Positions 1 through 9,257 of a DNA stretch of 41,435 nucleotides are shown here, piece by piece. Origin of the DNA: Ferruginibacter sp. (GTDB lineage Bacteria > Bacteroidota > Bacteroidia > Chitinophagales > Chitinophagaceae). The stretch's first letter is position 1; the number at the start of each line of letters is the position of its first letter. The stretch is from contig JANYFT010000349.1 in assembly GCA_025359625.1 (NCBI GenBank), positions 1 to 41,435 of the forward strand, written 5' to 3'. The notes under the pieces were generated by a model. It searched no databases. It saw nothing but the letters and a program-made list of their open reading frames with translations, and had not been told where the DNA came from. Both the position numbers and the translations under genes were made by a program.

Positions 1-1107
1 CATTATAGAAGTAGCCACAATAATGGCAGCTGTGGTAGAACCTTGTGCAGTTTTTAAAAAACTACCAATTACATAAGCAATTAATAAAAAAGTAATGGGT
101 GAAAAACTACCATTGTTTACCCAATGTTGCACTACGTCGGCCAGTGGAGTTTTCTTTAAAACATTTCCAAATACGCCACCGGCACCGACCAAAATTAAAA
201 TTGGTCCTGCATGACTAATTGCTTCTGCCATCCATTTATTAAACAGGTTTATTTCTTTTCTATTAACCAATAATAAAGAAAATATTAATCCACACAAAAG
301 TGCAATTACCGGACTGCCAAAAAAAAGCAGCCCATTTTTTATTGTTGACGGCAGCGAAAATAGTTCCGCGGCAGATGCAGCAGCAATCAACGATACAGGA
401 ATTATTATGGGAAATATGCTTTTCCATAAAGTGGGTAGTTGTACCAAATCTTCATCTTTAATATCGTTAATCGTTGTAGCAATATGGCTGCCTTTTAAAA
501 ACCTGGCCGCAAAAAACCAGCACAGCAAAGTAGTGGGAATACTTACCAATAACCCAGTTAAAATAACGGTACCGAGATGTTGACCCAGACCAAGATTGGC
601 TGCTCCGGCAAGCGAACCAGGATGCGGTGGTAGAAAAGTATGCGTAATGTACAGGCCTCCAGCGAGGCCATTTACTATCGCAGTGTAAGATCTTTTACTT
701 TCTTTACTTAATGGTTTGGTTAAGCCATTTAAAATAACAAAACCACTATCACAAAAAATAGGAATACCAACTACTGCCCCAATAACTGTTATGGCTAGTA
801 CGGGTTTATCTTTTCCAAAAAAATGAATAATGGCAGCAGCTATCCGTAAAGTGGCGCCGCTTTTTTCAAGTATGGTTCCAATAAAAGTACCCAATACAAC
901 CACCAATCCGATATGCGCCATCATATTTCCAAAGCCTTCATTGGCAGTAGTGGCAATATCTTTTAAAGGCAATCCTACGGTTAGGCCTGTAAATAAAGCA
1001 GCGGTTAACAAAGCTAAAAAAGGATGCCATTTATAACGGGAACATACTGCCACAATAAAGCAAATAGCAATGGTAATGATAAGTAACAATGGTAGGCCTG
1101 TAATCAT
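1..1107 (-). CDS. GntP-family permease, C-terminus cut by window edge
   Basis: This is a multi-pass inner-membrane permease of the gluconate:H+ symporter (GntP) family, which imports sugar acids and related hydroxy acids. I translated it from the complement of the ATG at 1105-1107; the frame stays open to base 1, giving 369 codons. Hydrophobic stretches follow one another throughout. GntP-like motifs are visible: GTILEKSGA (about residues 74-82) and GIPIFCDSGFVILNG (about 114-128). Families members run to about 430-450 residues, so roughly the last 70 residues lie outside the window. It sits 128 bp downstream of a glycerate 2-kinase on the same strand, which hints that the substrate is glycerate or a similar acid; that is inference, because GntP substrate cannot be read from sequence alone. 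Confidence 0.88.
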   Translation of the reverse strand, partial: MITGLPLLLIITIAICFIVAVCSRYKWHPFLALLTAALFTGLTVGLPLKDIATTANEGFGNMMAHIGLVVVLGTFIGTILEKSGATLRIAAAIIHFFGKDKPVLAITVIGAVVGIPIFCDSGFVILNGLTKPLSKESKRSYTAIVNGLAGGLYITHTFLPPHPGSLAGAANLGLGQHLGTVILTGLLVSIPTTLLCWFFAARFLKGSHIATTINDIKDEDLVQLPTLWKSIFPIIIPVSLIAAASAAELFSLPSTIKNGLLFFGSPVIALLCGLIFSLLLVNRKEINLFNKWMAEAISHAGPILILVGAGGVFGNVLKKTPLADVVQHWVNNGSFSPITFLLIAYVIGSFLKTAQGSTTAAIIVATSIM

Positions 1108-1235
1108 CGGTTTAAATTAATTTGATAGCTATTTAATTAATAAGCTTGAAGTGCAGATAAATATTTTAATGTTCATTTCTTCCTTTATATACAAAAGATA
1201 TTTTTATTAAGGCAGCTGCAAACATGTTTTAAAAA

Positions 1236-2564
1236 TCATTCCTTATCTATTAAAACTACTACAAGGTCCATCACATTGGTTTGCGTTGCGCCTGTTGTTA
1301 TAAGACCGCCAGTTTGTTTAAAATAATTATAGGCATCATTGTGATGTAAATAATGGCCGATATCCAGTTTTTTATTATACCCAATTTGTAAACTGTTATA
1401 GTCGGCAACGGCGCCTGCTGCAGCTGTAGGGCCATCCGTGCCGTCTGTGCCAGCAGATAAAAAAGTAATTTTCTGATGAGTATTCGCCTCATCTTTTTCA
1501 TCCAGTTGCAAAAGTGCGCTTAATACCAACTGTTGATTGCGACCCCCTTTTCCGTTACCAGTAACCTTTACAGTAGTCTCTCCACCAAATAACATGCAGG
1601 CAGGTTTAGTGCCCGAATATTTTTTATAAAGTTGTATTATGTCGCGGCCAACTATAGCCGCATCACCTTGCATATTACCATCTATCAAAGCAATATGGTA
1701 TCCAAGGTTCTTTGCCTTTTCTGCTGCAGCTTTTAATGCAATGCTGTTATTGCCAATAATTTTATTTTGTACCTGTTTAAAAATAGGGTCATTCATACCC
1801 GGTGTTTCTTTCACCAATCCATTGATGCCATCATTGATATACTTCAAAATGGGATGAGGTAACTGATTAGCCAATCCATATTTTTCAATAATATTTTTAG
1901 CATCACTAAAACTGCTATTGTCTGCCACAGTGGGGCCGCTGGCAATAACAGATAAATCATTTCCGGGAACATCAGCAATAATAAATGAAAACCAATTAGC
2001 CTGCGGAGCATGGTGTATTAATTGTCCGCCTTTAACTGCTGAAAGATGTTTGCGAATAGTATTTATTTCATCAATGCTTGCACCAGATTGTAATAGTAAT
2101 TCAAAGGTTTCCTGCACATCAGCGAGTGTTGCCCCGTGCGGAATATCAATCCACAAAGCAGAAGCTCCACCACTAATCAGGCAAATAATAATATCATTTT
2201 TACCTGCTTTTTTTAACAACTGAATAGTTGCAGCTGTTGCCTTAATTCCTTCTTTGTCCGGTACTGGGTGTGCAGCTTCAAAGCAGGTAATTTTTTGAAG
2301 TGGCAGGGTATGCTCATATTTTGTAACCACTATTCCAGCTGTGATAAGCGAACCTAAAATTTTTTCAACTGTTACTGCCATGGCGGCACTGGCTTTTCCG
2401 GCACCAATAATGTAAATGTTTTGTATTTCTGTAATTAAAAACTGGTTGTCTAAAATGTGCAATAAGTTGTGCTCAATAAATAAATGTGCAGGAATCAACT
2501 GAGTTGGTTGAACTGCTGCTACTGCGGCTTCAAATATTTGTATGGCTTTGTCTCTTTTTGTCAA
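1236..2564 (-). CDS. glycerate 2-kinase (DUF4147/MOFRL type)
   Basis: This protein is predicted to phosphorylate D-glycerate to 2-phosphoglycerate using ATP, in the cytoplasm, feeding lower glycolysis. Its 442 residues match the two-domain class II glycerate kinase family. An N-terminal DUF4147-like domain carries GAGKAS (54-59), SGGAS (131-135), the HLSAVKGG stretch (173-180) and DVPGNDLSVIASGPT (198-212). The C-terminal MOFRL domain has GGETTVKV (327-334), GRNQQLVLS (341-349) and GTDGTDGPT (372-380). All key motifs look intact. The family was also once called hydroxypyruvate reductase (TtuD), so old names may differ. It is the first gene of a probable two-gene minus-strand unit with the GntP permease. 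The start ATG at 2564 gives a protein that begins as family members do, with a short helix before the first strand. Confidence 0.9.
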   Translation of the reverse strand: MTKRDKAIQIFEAAVAAVQPTQLIPAHLFIEHNLLHILDNQFLITEIQNIYIIGAGKASAAMAVTVEKILGSLITAGIVVTKYEHTLPLQKITCFEAAHPVPDKEGIKATAATIQLLKKAGKNDIIICLISGGASALWIDIPHGATLADVQETFELLLQSGASIDEINTIRKHLSAVKGGQLIHHAPQANWFSFIIADVPGNDLSVIASGPTVADNSSFSDAKNIIEKYGLANQLPHPILKYINDGINGLVKETPGMNDPIFKQVQNKIIGNNSIALKAAAEKAKNLGYHIALIDGNMQGDAAIVGRDIIQLYKKYSGTKPACMLFGGETTVKVTGNGKGGRNQQLVLSALLQLDEKDEANTHQKITFLSAGTDGTDGPTAAAGAVADYNSLQIGYNKKLDIGHYLHHNDAYNYFKQTGGLITTGATQTNVMDLVVVLIDKE

Positions 2565-2783
2565 TTTTTTATTGCTGTAAATGAAAATTTAATTAGTTGA
2601 TAGTTTGTAAAAAGTAGTTGTATACCCCTTCAAGAAATAATTATCAGTGGCGTGTTATGAAATTAATCTAACTTATTTAAAAATCTCTTCACATAAGTAT
2701 TATTTCACATAATTTTTTTCCATCACCAGCTTTTCTTAGCTTACAGAATAATTGTAATAACGACTCTTAAAGCCATTTTAAAA

Positions 2784-5700
2784 ATGAAAAGCATCTTGCC
2801 TCTCTTCCGCCAGTACTGTATATTATTTAATTGCCTGTTCCTGGCAACATTCCTTTTCTCTTGTAATAATTCCGGCACAACAGTTAAGTCCGAAAATAAA
2901 TCTGATAGTATTACAGAAGAACAAAAGCATCTTCCGGAAAATGCATTGAAGGGCCTTGCTATTGCAACAGGGTTAGAAGTACATGTATTTGCTACAGAGC
3001 CAATGCTTAAAAATCCAACTAATATAGATGTGGATGAACGTGGAAGGGTTTGGGTTTGCGAAGCATACAATTATCGTCCGGCTGTTAATGGCAATCCAAC
3101 GAATCCGTTGGGCGACCGTATTATGATATTACAGGACAATGATGGTGATGGAAAAGCAGATACTGCAAAAGTATTTTATCAGGGTACTGAGCTAAATGCA
3201 CCTTTAGGGATTTGTGTATTAGGCAACAAAGTAATCGTATCTCAAAGTCCAAATGTTTGGGTATTTTATGATGATAATGGAGATGACAAAGCAGACCGTA
3301 AAGAAATACTGTTCAGCGGTATCGGTGGTGAGCAGCATGATCATGGCGTACATGCTTTTACGTTTGGTCCTGATGGAAAGTTGTATTTCAATATGGGTAA
3401 TGAAGGAAAAACTTTAAAAGATAAAAATGGTAAAGATGTGTTAGACCAGGATGGAGATGTTATCGGTCCCAAAAAGTACAAACAGGGAATGGTTTTTCGT
3501 TGCGATACAGATGGAACTCATGTAGAATGTTTAGGTAATAATTTTCGTAACCCTTACGAAGTGGCGGTGGATAGCTATGGCACTTTGTGGCAGAGTGATA
3601 ATGATGATGATGGCAACCGGGGTACACGTATTAATTATGTTATGCAATATGGAAATTATGGGTATAAAGACGAAATGACTGATGCAAGCTGGCAGGCAAA
3701 CCGCACCAATGTTGAAGATTCTATACCATTAAAACATTGGCATTTGAACGATCCCGGCGAAGTGCCCAACTTGTTGCAAACTTTCGCTGGTTCCCCAACA
3801 GGCATAGTTATTTATGAAGGTTCCTTATTACCGGCACAGTTCCAAAACCAGATGATACATACAGATGCAGGACCCAATGTGGTACGAGCTTATCCGGTTA
3901 AAAAGAGTGGGGCAGGTTACACCGGCGAGATAGTAAATATTTTAAAAGGCGACAAAGATCAATGGTTTCGTCCGGCTGATATAAGCGTGGCGCCAGATGG
4001 TTCCCTGATTATTGCCGATTGGTACGATCCTGGTGTGGGTGGCCATGCAGCAGGAGATCAAACCCGTGGAAGAATTTACAGGGTGGCACCACCAACATCA
4101 AAATACACTATTGTTAAACAGGATTATAATTCTGTACAGGGAGCAATTACCGCTTTACAAAATCCAAATTTATCCATGCGGCATCATGCATTTATTGCAT
4201 TGCAACAAATGGGAGATAAAGCAATTCCGGATCTTGAAAAATACTGGATTAGTGCTCATGATTCCCGTATGATTGCGAGAGCTTTTTGGGTGCTGGTAAA
4301 AATGCCGGGGGTAAATGCCGGAAAATATATTAAGCAATCTCTTAAAAGCGGCAGTCCCGATATACGTATCACAGCCCTGAGGGCCGCTATAGAATTAGAT
4401 GCTGACGTAATTGGTGTTGTTAAAGTATTGTTGGAGGATAAAGACGCAGCAGTAAGAAGAGAATGTGCGCTGGCATTGCGACACAACAAATCTCCCGAGG
4501 CAGCTGAATTATGGGCCACACTTGCTATGCAACATACAGGCAAAGATCGCTGGTATCTTGAAGCATTGGGTATTGGTGCCGACAGGCAATGGGATAAATT
4601 CTTTGCTGCATATCTTACCAAAATAAATAATCCTTTACTAACGGAAGCTTCCCGTGATATTGTTTGGCGTGCCCGTACAGATTTAGCCGTACCTTTTATC
4701 GCTACCTTGGCGACAGATGGCAACCAACCGTTGCAAACAAGATTAAGATATTTTCGTGCTTTTGATTTTAATACTGGTTCAGCAAAATCAACCTTGTTGT
4801 TAAAAATGATTGAGAAAAATAAAAGCAATGAGGTGGCTTTAAACAAATTGGTGTTGTATGCATTGGATATAAAAACGGCAACAAAATCGCCGCTGGCACA
4901 AAATGCATTGGCGAAGGTATTACAATCCGTAAACGGAACAGACGAATATATTGAACTGGTAAGCCGTTTCGAAGTAAAATCTCAAAACAAAAATTTGTTG
5001 CAACTGGCTATCAATAAATCTGATGAATCTGTAGGTAAAGATGCTGCCGATTTGTTATTGCATCTTGGGGGCAGTAAGTTAATATGGAAGGTGATTAATG
5101 GAAAAGATACTACCCAACAAAATAATTTATTGGCTGCGCTTGCTGGTATCGGAAGCAAAGAATCTGTTGATGTGTTGCAAACAATTGCTTTATCAAATAA
5201 ATATCAATTGACATTTAGAAAACTGGCAGCACATAAAATTGGTAACAGTGGCAGTGGAGAAGAAAGGGTATTGGTACTTTTAAAAGACAAAAAAATACCA
5301 GCCCAGTTAATACCTGCTTTGGTAGCGAGTGTAAGCGGTGCATGGCGTTCAGCCGTTCGTACAGAAGCGGAAAGCTATTTACCCAATAATGGTAAAACTG
5401 TTATCGCTAAAGCCGCCCCAGCAATAAAAGAAATACTCGCCTTAAAAGCAGATGAGGAAGCAGGTAAAAAAATATTTACGGCTTCATGTAATGTATGCCA
5501 CCAGGTAAATAATCTTGGTTACGATTTTGGACCAAAGCTTAGTGAGATTGGTTCAAAACTTCCGAAAGAAGGTTTACTGGAAGCCATTGTGCATCCATCT
5601 GCCGGCATTGGTTTTGGGTACGAAGGGTGGGAATTGAAAATGAAAGATGGCGCTACTCTTTCAGGAATAATAGCCAGCAAAACAGAAACAGATATCGATA

Positions 5701-5861
5701 TTAAATTTCCTGGCGGTGCCCACAAACAATTAAAAACAAGTGAGGTGCAAAGCCAAACCCAAATGAAACAATCTATGATGACGGAAGGGTTGTACAATAT
5801 GATGACAACGCAGGATATGGCGAATCTGTTGGCATATCTTGCTGGGTTGAAGAAGCAGTAA
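2784..5861 (+). CDS. lipoprotein: dehydrogenase-like propeller + HEAT-like repeats + cytochrome c
   Basis: This is a 1025-residue exported lipoprotein, probably an electron-transferring dehydrogenase of unknown substrate. A signal peptide ends in a lipobox with Cys27. Residues about 60-440 form a beta-propeller of the kind named 'putative membrane-bound dehydrogenase' (TIGR02604-like) in Planctomycetes and Verrucomicrobia; repeated blades such as GRVWVCEAYNYRP and FRNPYEVAVDSYG are visible. Residues about 460-870 are alpha-helical HEAT-like repeats. The C-terminus (about 885-1025) matches the TIGR02603-type heme-binding domain, with one CxxCH heme c site at 902-906 (CNVCH) and Met residues late in the domain that could be the sixth ligand. 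The family assignments are from memory of domain patterns. The next gene, an exported M20 peptidase, follows after 96 bp; no partner subunit is evident nearby. Confidence 0.85.
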   Translation: MKSILPLFRQYCILFNCLFLATFLFSCNNSGTTVKSENKSDSITEEQKHLPENALKGLAIATGLEVHVFATEPMLKNPTNIDVDERGRVWVCEAYNYRPAVNGNPTNPLGDRIMILQDNDGDGKADTAKVFYQGTELNAPLGICVLGNKVIVSQSPNVWVFYDDNGDDKADRKEILFSGIGGEQHDHGVHAFTFGPDGKLYFNMGNEGKTLKDKNGKDVLDQDGDVIGPKKYKQGMVFRCDTDGTHVECLGNNFRNPYEVAVDSYGTLWQSDNDDDGNRGTRINYVMQYGNYGYKDEMTDASWQANRTNVEDSIPLKHWHLNDPGEVPNLLQTFAGSPTGIVIYEGSLLPAQFQNQMIHTDAGPNVVRAYPVKKSGAGYTGEIVNILKGDKDQWFRPADISVAPDGSLIIADWYDPGVGGHAAGDQTRGRIYRVAPPTSKYTIVKQDYNSVQGAITALQNPNLSMRHHAFIALQQMGDKAIPDLEKYWISAHDSRMIARAFWVLVKMPGVNAGKYIKQSLKSGSPDIRITALRAAIELDADVIGVVKVLLEDKDAAVRRECALALRHNKSPEAAELWATLAMQHTGKDRWYLEALGIGADRQWDKFFAAYLTKINNPLLTEASRDIVWRARTDLAVPFIATLATDGNQPLQTRLRYFRAFDFNTGSAKSTLLLKMIEKNKSNEVALNKLVLYALDIKTATKSPLAQNALAKVLQSVNGTDEYIELVSRFEVKSQNKNLLQLAINKSDESVGKDAADLLLHLGGSKLIWKVINGKDTTQQNNLLAALAGIGSKESVDVLQTIALSNKYQLTFRKLAAHKIGNSGSGEERVLVLLKDKKIPAQLIPALVASVSGAWRSAVRTEAESYLPNNGKTVIAKAAPAIKEILALKADEEAGKKIFTASCNVCHQVNNLGYDFGPKLSEIGSKLPKEGLLEAIVHPSAGIGFGYEGWELKMKDGATLSGIIASKTETDIDIKFPGGAHKQLKTSEVQSQTQMKQSMMTEGLYNMMTTQDMANLLAYLAGLKKQ

Positions 5862-5957
5862 AAAATACATTTTTTGCAAAATATAAAATTAGCAAAGTAA
5901 AATATTAATGTGTTAATAACACAAATAATTACCTTCCTGTTTGCAAAAAAATAAATA

Positions 5958-7244
5958 ATGAAGAAACAACTTTATACAGTAATATTTTTAATAATTGCTT
6001 ATACCGGCAATACACAAACGCTTTCCAAAACAGAACAACAGTTATTAAAAAGCATTGATGCATCCATGCCTGCAACAATTGCCCTGCTGAAAGAATCTGT
6101 AAACACCAACAGCGGTACATTTAATAAAGAAGGTGTACAAAAAGTAGGAGCACTATATGCAAAAGAATTAACAGCACTTGGCTTTACGGTGGAGTGGATA
6201 CCGATGCCCGATTCAGTAAAAAGAGCCGGCCATTTGGTGGCACACCGCATAGGAAAAAAAGGAAAAAAACTTTTTTTGATCGGACATTTAGATACAGTTT
6301 TTGAACCCGACATGCCTGCAAATCTTTTTACAATGGTTACAGACAGTACTGCAACCGGGCAAGGAGTAAATGATATGAAAGGAGGAGATGTGTTGGTAAT
6401 TGCTGCACTAAAGGTTCTACAAAATAAAGGGTTGCTAAATGATGCTACCATCACAGTATATTTTACCGGCGATGAAGAAAACGCAGCGGAGCCACGTGTA
6501 ATTAGCCGGGGCGATTTTATTGAAAGGGCAAAGCAACATGATATAGCACTGGCATTTGAAGGTGCCGTAGGTTTAAATACGGTAGCAATAGCACGGCGCG
6601 GCGCAAGTGAATGGAGAGTAGAGGTAGAAGCAAAGCAGGCGCACTCCTCAGGCATTTTTGGTGCAGCAGGTTATGGTGCGGTGTACGAAGCTGCACGGAT
6701 CATTAATGAATTTAGAGAGCAGCTAAGTAAAGAGGAATACCTCACTTTTAATCCTGCGTTGTTTATAGGAGGCTCAGATGTGCAGTATGATGTAGCGGGC
6801 CAAAAAGGAACAACAGTTGCAAAAACAAATATTGTCTCCCCCAAGGCAGTAGTGATAGGAGATTTGCGTTTTCTTACTGAAGAACAAAAAGAAAAAGCCA
6901 GAGAAAATATGCGGCAGATTGTTGCTAAAAATTTACCGGAAACCCGGGCTACCATCAGCTTTATGGATGGAATACCTTCTATGCCTCCAACAGCGGGCAA
7001 CGAAGCTTTGGTAAAACAACTCAATGGTATCAGCGTAGCGTTAAATTATGGACCAGTAAATGCAGGCAATCCCGGAGCAAGAGGAGCAGGCGATATTTCT
7101 TATGTGGCCAACTATCTTGATTGTCTTGACGGGTTGGGTGCATCAGGCAAGGGGGCACATGCACCGGGCGAAATTATCAACCTCTATGAATATCCTAAAT
7201 TAATAAAAAGAACAACGTTGTTGATTTACCGGCTTACCAGATAA
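5958..7244 (+). CDS. exported M20-family metallopeptidase (glutamate carboxypeptidase-like)
   Basis: This 428-residue protein is a di-zinc exopeptidase or amidohydrolase of the M20 family, close in motif layout to carboxypeptidase G2. A signal peptide (about 1-19) sends it to the periplasm or outside. The expected residues are present: His110 and Asp112 (GHLDTV), bridging Asp139 (GVNDMKGG), the catalytic pair Glu173-Glu174 (TGDEEN), Glu201 (AFEGA) and His401 (KGAHAPGE). The order and spacing parallel CPG2. The middle part (about 215-330) is the dimerisation lid domain. It should cleave C-terminal acidic or related residues, or hydrolyse N-acyl amino acids; the exact substrate is unknown. It follows the propeller/cytochrome lipoprotein in the same direction, and a small lipoprotein gene follows it. 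Confidence 0.9.
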   Translation: MKKQLYTVIFLIIAYTGNTQTLSKTEQQLLKSIDASMPATIALLKESVNTNSGTFNKEGVQKVGALYAKELTALGFTVEWIPMPDSVKRAGHLVAHRIGKKGKKLFLIGHLDTVFEPDMPANLFTMVTDSTATGQGVNDMKGGDVLVIAALKVLQNKGLLNDATITVYFTGDEENAAEPRVISRGDFIERAKQHDIALAFEGAVGLNTVAIARRGASEWRVEVEAKQAHSSGIFGAAGYGAVYEAARIINEFREQLSKEEYLTFNPALFIGGSDVQYDVAGQKGTTVAKTNIVSPKAVVIGDLRFLTEEQKEKARENMRQIVAKNLPETRATISFMDGIPSMPPTAGNEALVKQLNGISVALNYGPVNAGNPGARGAGDISYVANYLDCLDGLGASGKGAHAPGEIINLYEYPKLIKRTTLLIYRLTR

Positions 7245-7337
7245 TATAATTATGTATAAAGCTGTTATAAAAAAACTTGCATCAATAAATGAAGCTTTTA
7301 ATTTTTTAATTAATTAAGCCTAATTTTAATAATCAGC

Positions 7338-7880
7338 ATGAAACAAACACTGCAACTGCTATTATTATTCGGTTTATCTATATTTTTATGGGGCTGTCCC
7401 TACGATTCTCCCTATGGCATAGATGAAACTGCACAACAAAATATAGATGAGGATTTATTGGGAAGCTGGGCAACTTTTGTAACAAAACCTTCTAATGAAG
7501 GAGATTATAAAGCAGACCCTATAAAAGTAATTTTCTCTAAAAATACCGATCAGGAATACAGCATCGCAATTACTGGCTATCTGAATGAATTAAAACCCTA
7601 CAACGTTATTACCAATGATACCATAAAAGGCAGCGCCTATATCTCCACAGTTGCTGCCAAACAATTTTTAAATGTTTTTATAAAAGGAAAAGTATACATA
7701 GCAGAGATAAAAAGAGAAAAAAATAATTTGTCCATGTTATGTTTGTCAGAACATTTTACAGTAGAATATATTAAGAACAGCGCAGCGCTAAAAAAGGCAA
7801 TTGAATTTCAGTATAAAGTGAGTGTTACGCCTGCGTACGATGATTTTTTTGTGTTAAAATATTTGCAGAAAGTAAATTAA
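7338..7880 (+). CDS. small lipoprotein of unknown function
   Basis: I do not recognise this 180-residue protein as a named family. The N-terminus is a hydrophobic signal followed by a lipobox (LWGC, Cys20), so it is expected to be a membrane-anchored lipoprotein. The mature part begins with an acidic linker and then a 'LLGSWATF' stretch, a pattern seen at the start of many small lipocalin-like Bacteroidota lipoproteins, and it alternates short beta-like segments to the end. It could be a calycin-like binding protein, but that rests only on the secondary-structure impression. It is 93 bp downstream of the M20 peptidase and 93 bp upstream of the FabH-type gene, all on the same strand. Confidence 0.72.
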   Translation: MKQTLQLLLLFGLSIFLWGCPYDSPYGIDETAQQNIDEDLLGSWATFVTKPSNEGDYKADPIKVIFSKNTDQEYSIAITGYLNELKPYNVITNDTIKGSAYISTVAAKQFLNVFIKGKVYIAEIKREKNNLSMLCLSEHFTVEYIKNSAALKKAIEFQYKVSVTPAYDDFFVLKYLQKVN

Positions 7881-7973
7881 TTTTCTCCTAACCATAGATT
7901 GGTAACTTTCTGCACAAATAATTACAAATTCTTTACAAAAACGTAATTTGCTTTTTAATTAAACGATTGCAAT

Positions 7974-9023
7974 ATGCCCACTAGTAAAATTGCTGGTATT
8001 GGTTGTTATATTCCAGAAAATAAAGTAACCAACGAAGATCTTAAGCAATACATGGAAACCACGGATGAATGGATACAGGAACGTACTGGAATCAGAGAAC
8101 GGCACTATGCCCATCGCACCAAAGAAACCACCACCACAATGGCAGTGGAAGCTTCAAAAATTGCAATTGAAAGAGCCGGCATTACCGCACTTGATATCGA
8201 CTTTATAGTTTTTGCAACATTAAGTCCGGATTATTATTTCCCCGGTTGTGGTGTATTGGTACAGCGTGCTTTGCAAATGAAAGAAATTGGCGCCCTCGAT
8301 ATACGTAACCAATGCAGTGGTTTCGTATATGCCTTATCGGTAGCAGATCAGTTTATTAAAACCGGCATGTATAAAAACATTTTAGTAATTGGAAGCGAAA
8401 AACATTCCTTTGGTTTAGATTTTAGTACCCGGGGAAGAAATGTGTCTGTACTATTTGGTGATGGTGCAGGTGCTGTTGTTTTACAGGCTACTGAAAAAGA
8501 AGGGCAGGGAATTATAAGTACCCATCTGCACAGCGATGGTCAAAGTGCAGAGTTACTTGCCATGTATAATCCAGGTACACATGCCAATCATTGGGTAAAA
8601 GAGCCAGTAGCAGACTACACGGATGCTGCAATTGGTGAAATGTTTATGAGTGAGCAGATGATTGACAAAGCCCAAAATTTTCCGTTTATGGATGGCCCGG
8701 CTGTATTTAAAAAGGCTATCGTAAAATTTCCAGAAGTTATCATGGAAGCACTAACAAAAAACAGACTTACAACAGCAGATATTACAATATTGATACCGCA
8801 CCAGGCCAATTTGCGCATCAGCCAGTTTGTGCAACAAAAGCTTGCTTTGCGTAACGATCAGGTGTTTAACAACATTCAGCATTATGGAAATACCACTGCC
8901 GCATCAATACCCATTGCTTTGTGCGAAGCCTGGCAGCAAGGTAAAATAAAAGAAGGTGACCTTGTATGTATGGCTGCTTTTGGTAGCGGCTTTACCTGGG
9001 CAAGTGCACTGGTTCGTTGGTAA
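7974..9023 (+). CDS. fabH: 3-oxoacyl-ACP synthase III family (FabH)
   Basis: This is a FabH-type ketoacyl synthase of 349 residues, which condenses an acyl-CoA with malonyl-ACP to start a fatty-acid or related chain. The catalytic triad is intact: Cys114 (NQCSGF), His276 (PHQAN) and Asn306 (YGNTTAAS). The N-terminal EWIQERTGI motif and the glycine-rich C-terminal end (AFGSGFTWAS) are also typical. It is a little longer than the roughly 320-residue housekeeping FabH, with an extra segment around 185-225. No acpP, fabD or fabF lies beside it, so it may be a paralogue that primes a special lipid. A lipid-kinase gene follows after 234 bp on the same strand, which fits a lipid role but does not prove one. 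Confidence 0.9.
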   Translation: MPTSKIAGIGCYIPENKVTNEDLKQYMETTDEWIQERTGIRERHYAHRTKETTTTMAVEASKIAIERAGITALDIDFIVFATLSPDYYFPGCGVLVQRALQMKEIGALDIRNQCSGFVYALSVADQFIKTGMYKNILVIGSEKHSFGLDFSTRGRNVSVLFGDGAGAVVLQATEKEGQGIISTHLHSDGQSAELLAMYNPGTHANHWVKEPVADYTDAAIGEMFMSEQMIDKAQNFPFMDGPAVFKKAIVKFPEVIMEALTKNRLTTADITILIPHQANLRISQFVQQKLALRNDQVFNNIQHYGNTTAASIPIALCEAWQQGKIKEGDLVCMAAFGSGFTWASALVRW

Positions 9024-9257
9024 AATGGGGTTGCTGTTTTCTAAAATATATTTTTTACTCGGCTTCATTATTTCAATATAGTTTTATTGGCGTTGCAGCC
9101 GATAGCTTTAGGCTTGTGTGCTTCGTTTTTTCATTTTTACATCAACAATTTTGTATTTATTTAATTCTGTTGGCTTTATTAAACTATCTCTTTTAAATGA
9201 GCGGGCAACTGTTACCTAATTCCTTTAATTTTATGTTCTCGTAAAAGCCTTACATGC

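Noticed and set aside
1918..2223. A 101-codon plus-strand frame opposite the glycerate kinase
   Set aside because: It lies wholly within a well-supported gene and has no family-like features.
4256..4846. A 196-codon minus-strand frame inside the propeller/cytochrome gene
   Set aside because: It is antisense to a convincing gene, is rich in Ser, Leu and Arg from reverse reading of coding sequence, and shows no domain or signal of its own.
5999..6655. A 218-codon minus-strand frame opposite the M20 peptidase
   Set aside because: The M20 frame has all catalytic motifs; the reverse frame is a shadow with no recognisable protein pattern.
9024..9257. A possible small RNA or gene remnant in the 234-bp gap after the FabH-type gene
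   Set aside because: There is a weak AGCC...GGCT pairing near 9097-9114, but no terminator, no coding frame and no tRNA-like fold.
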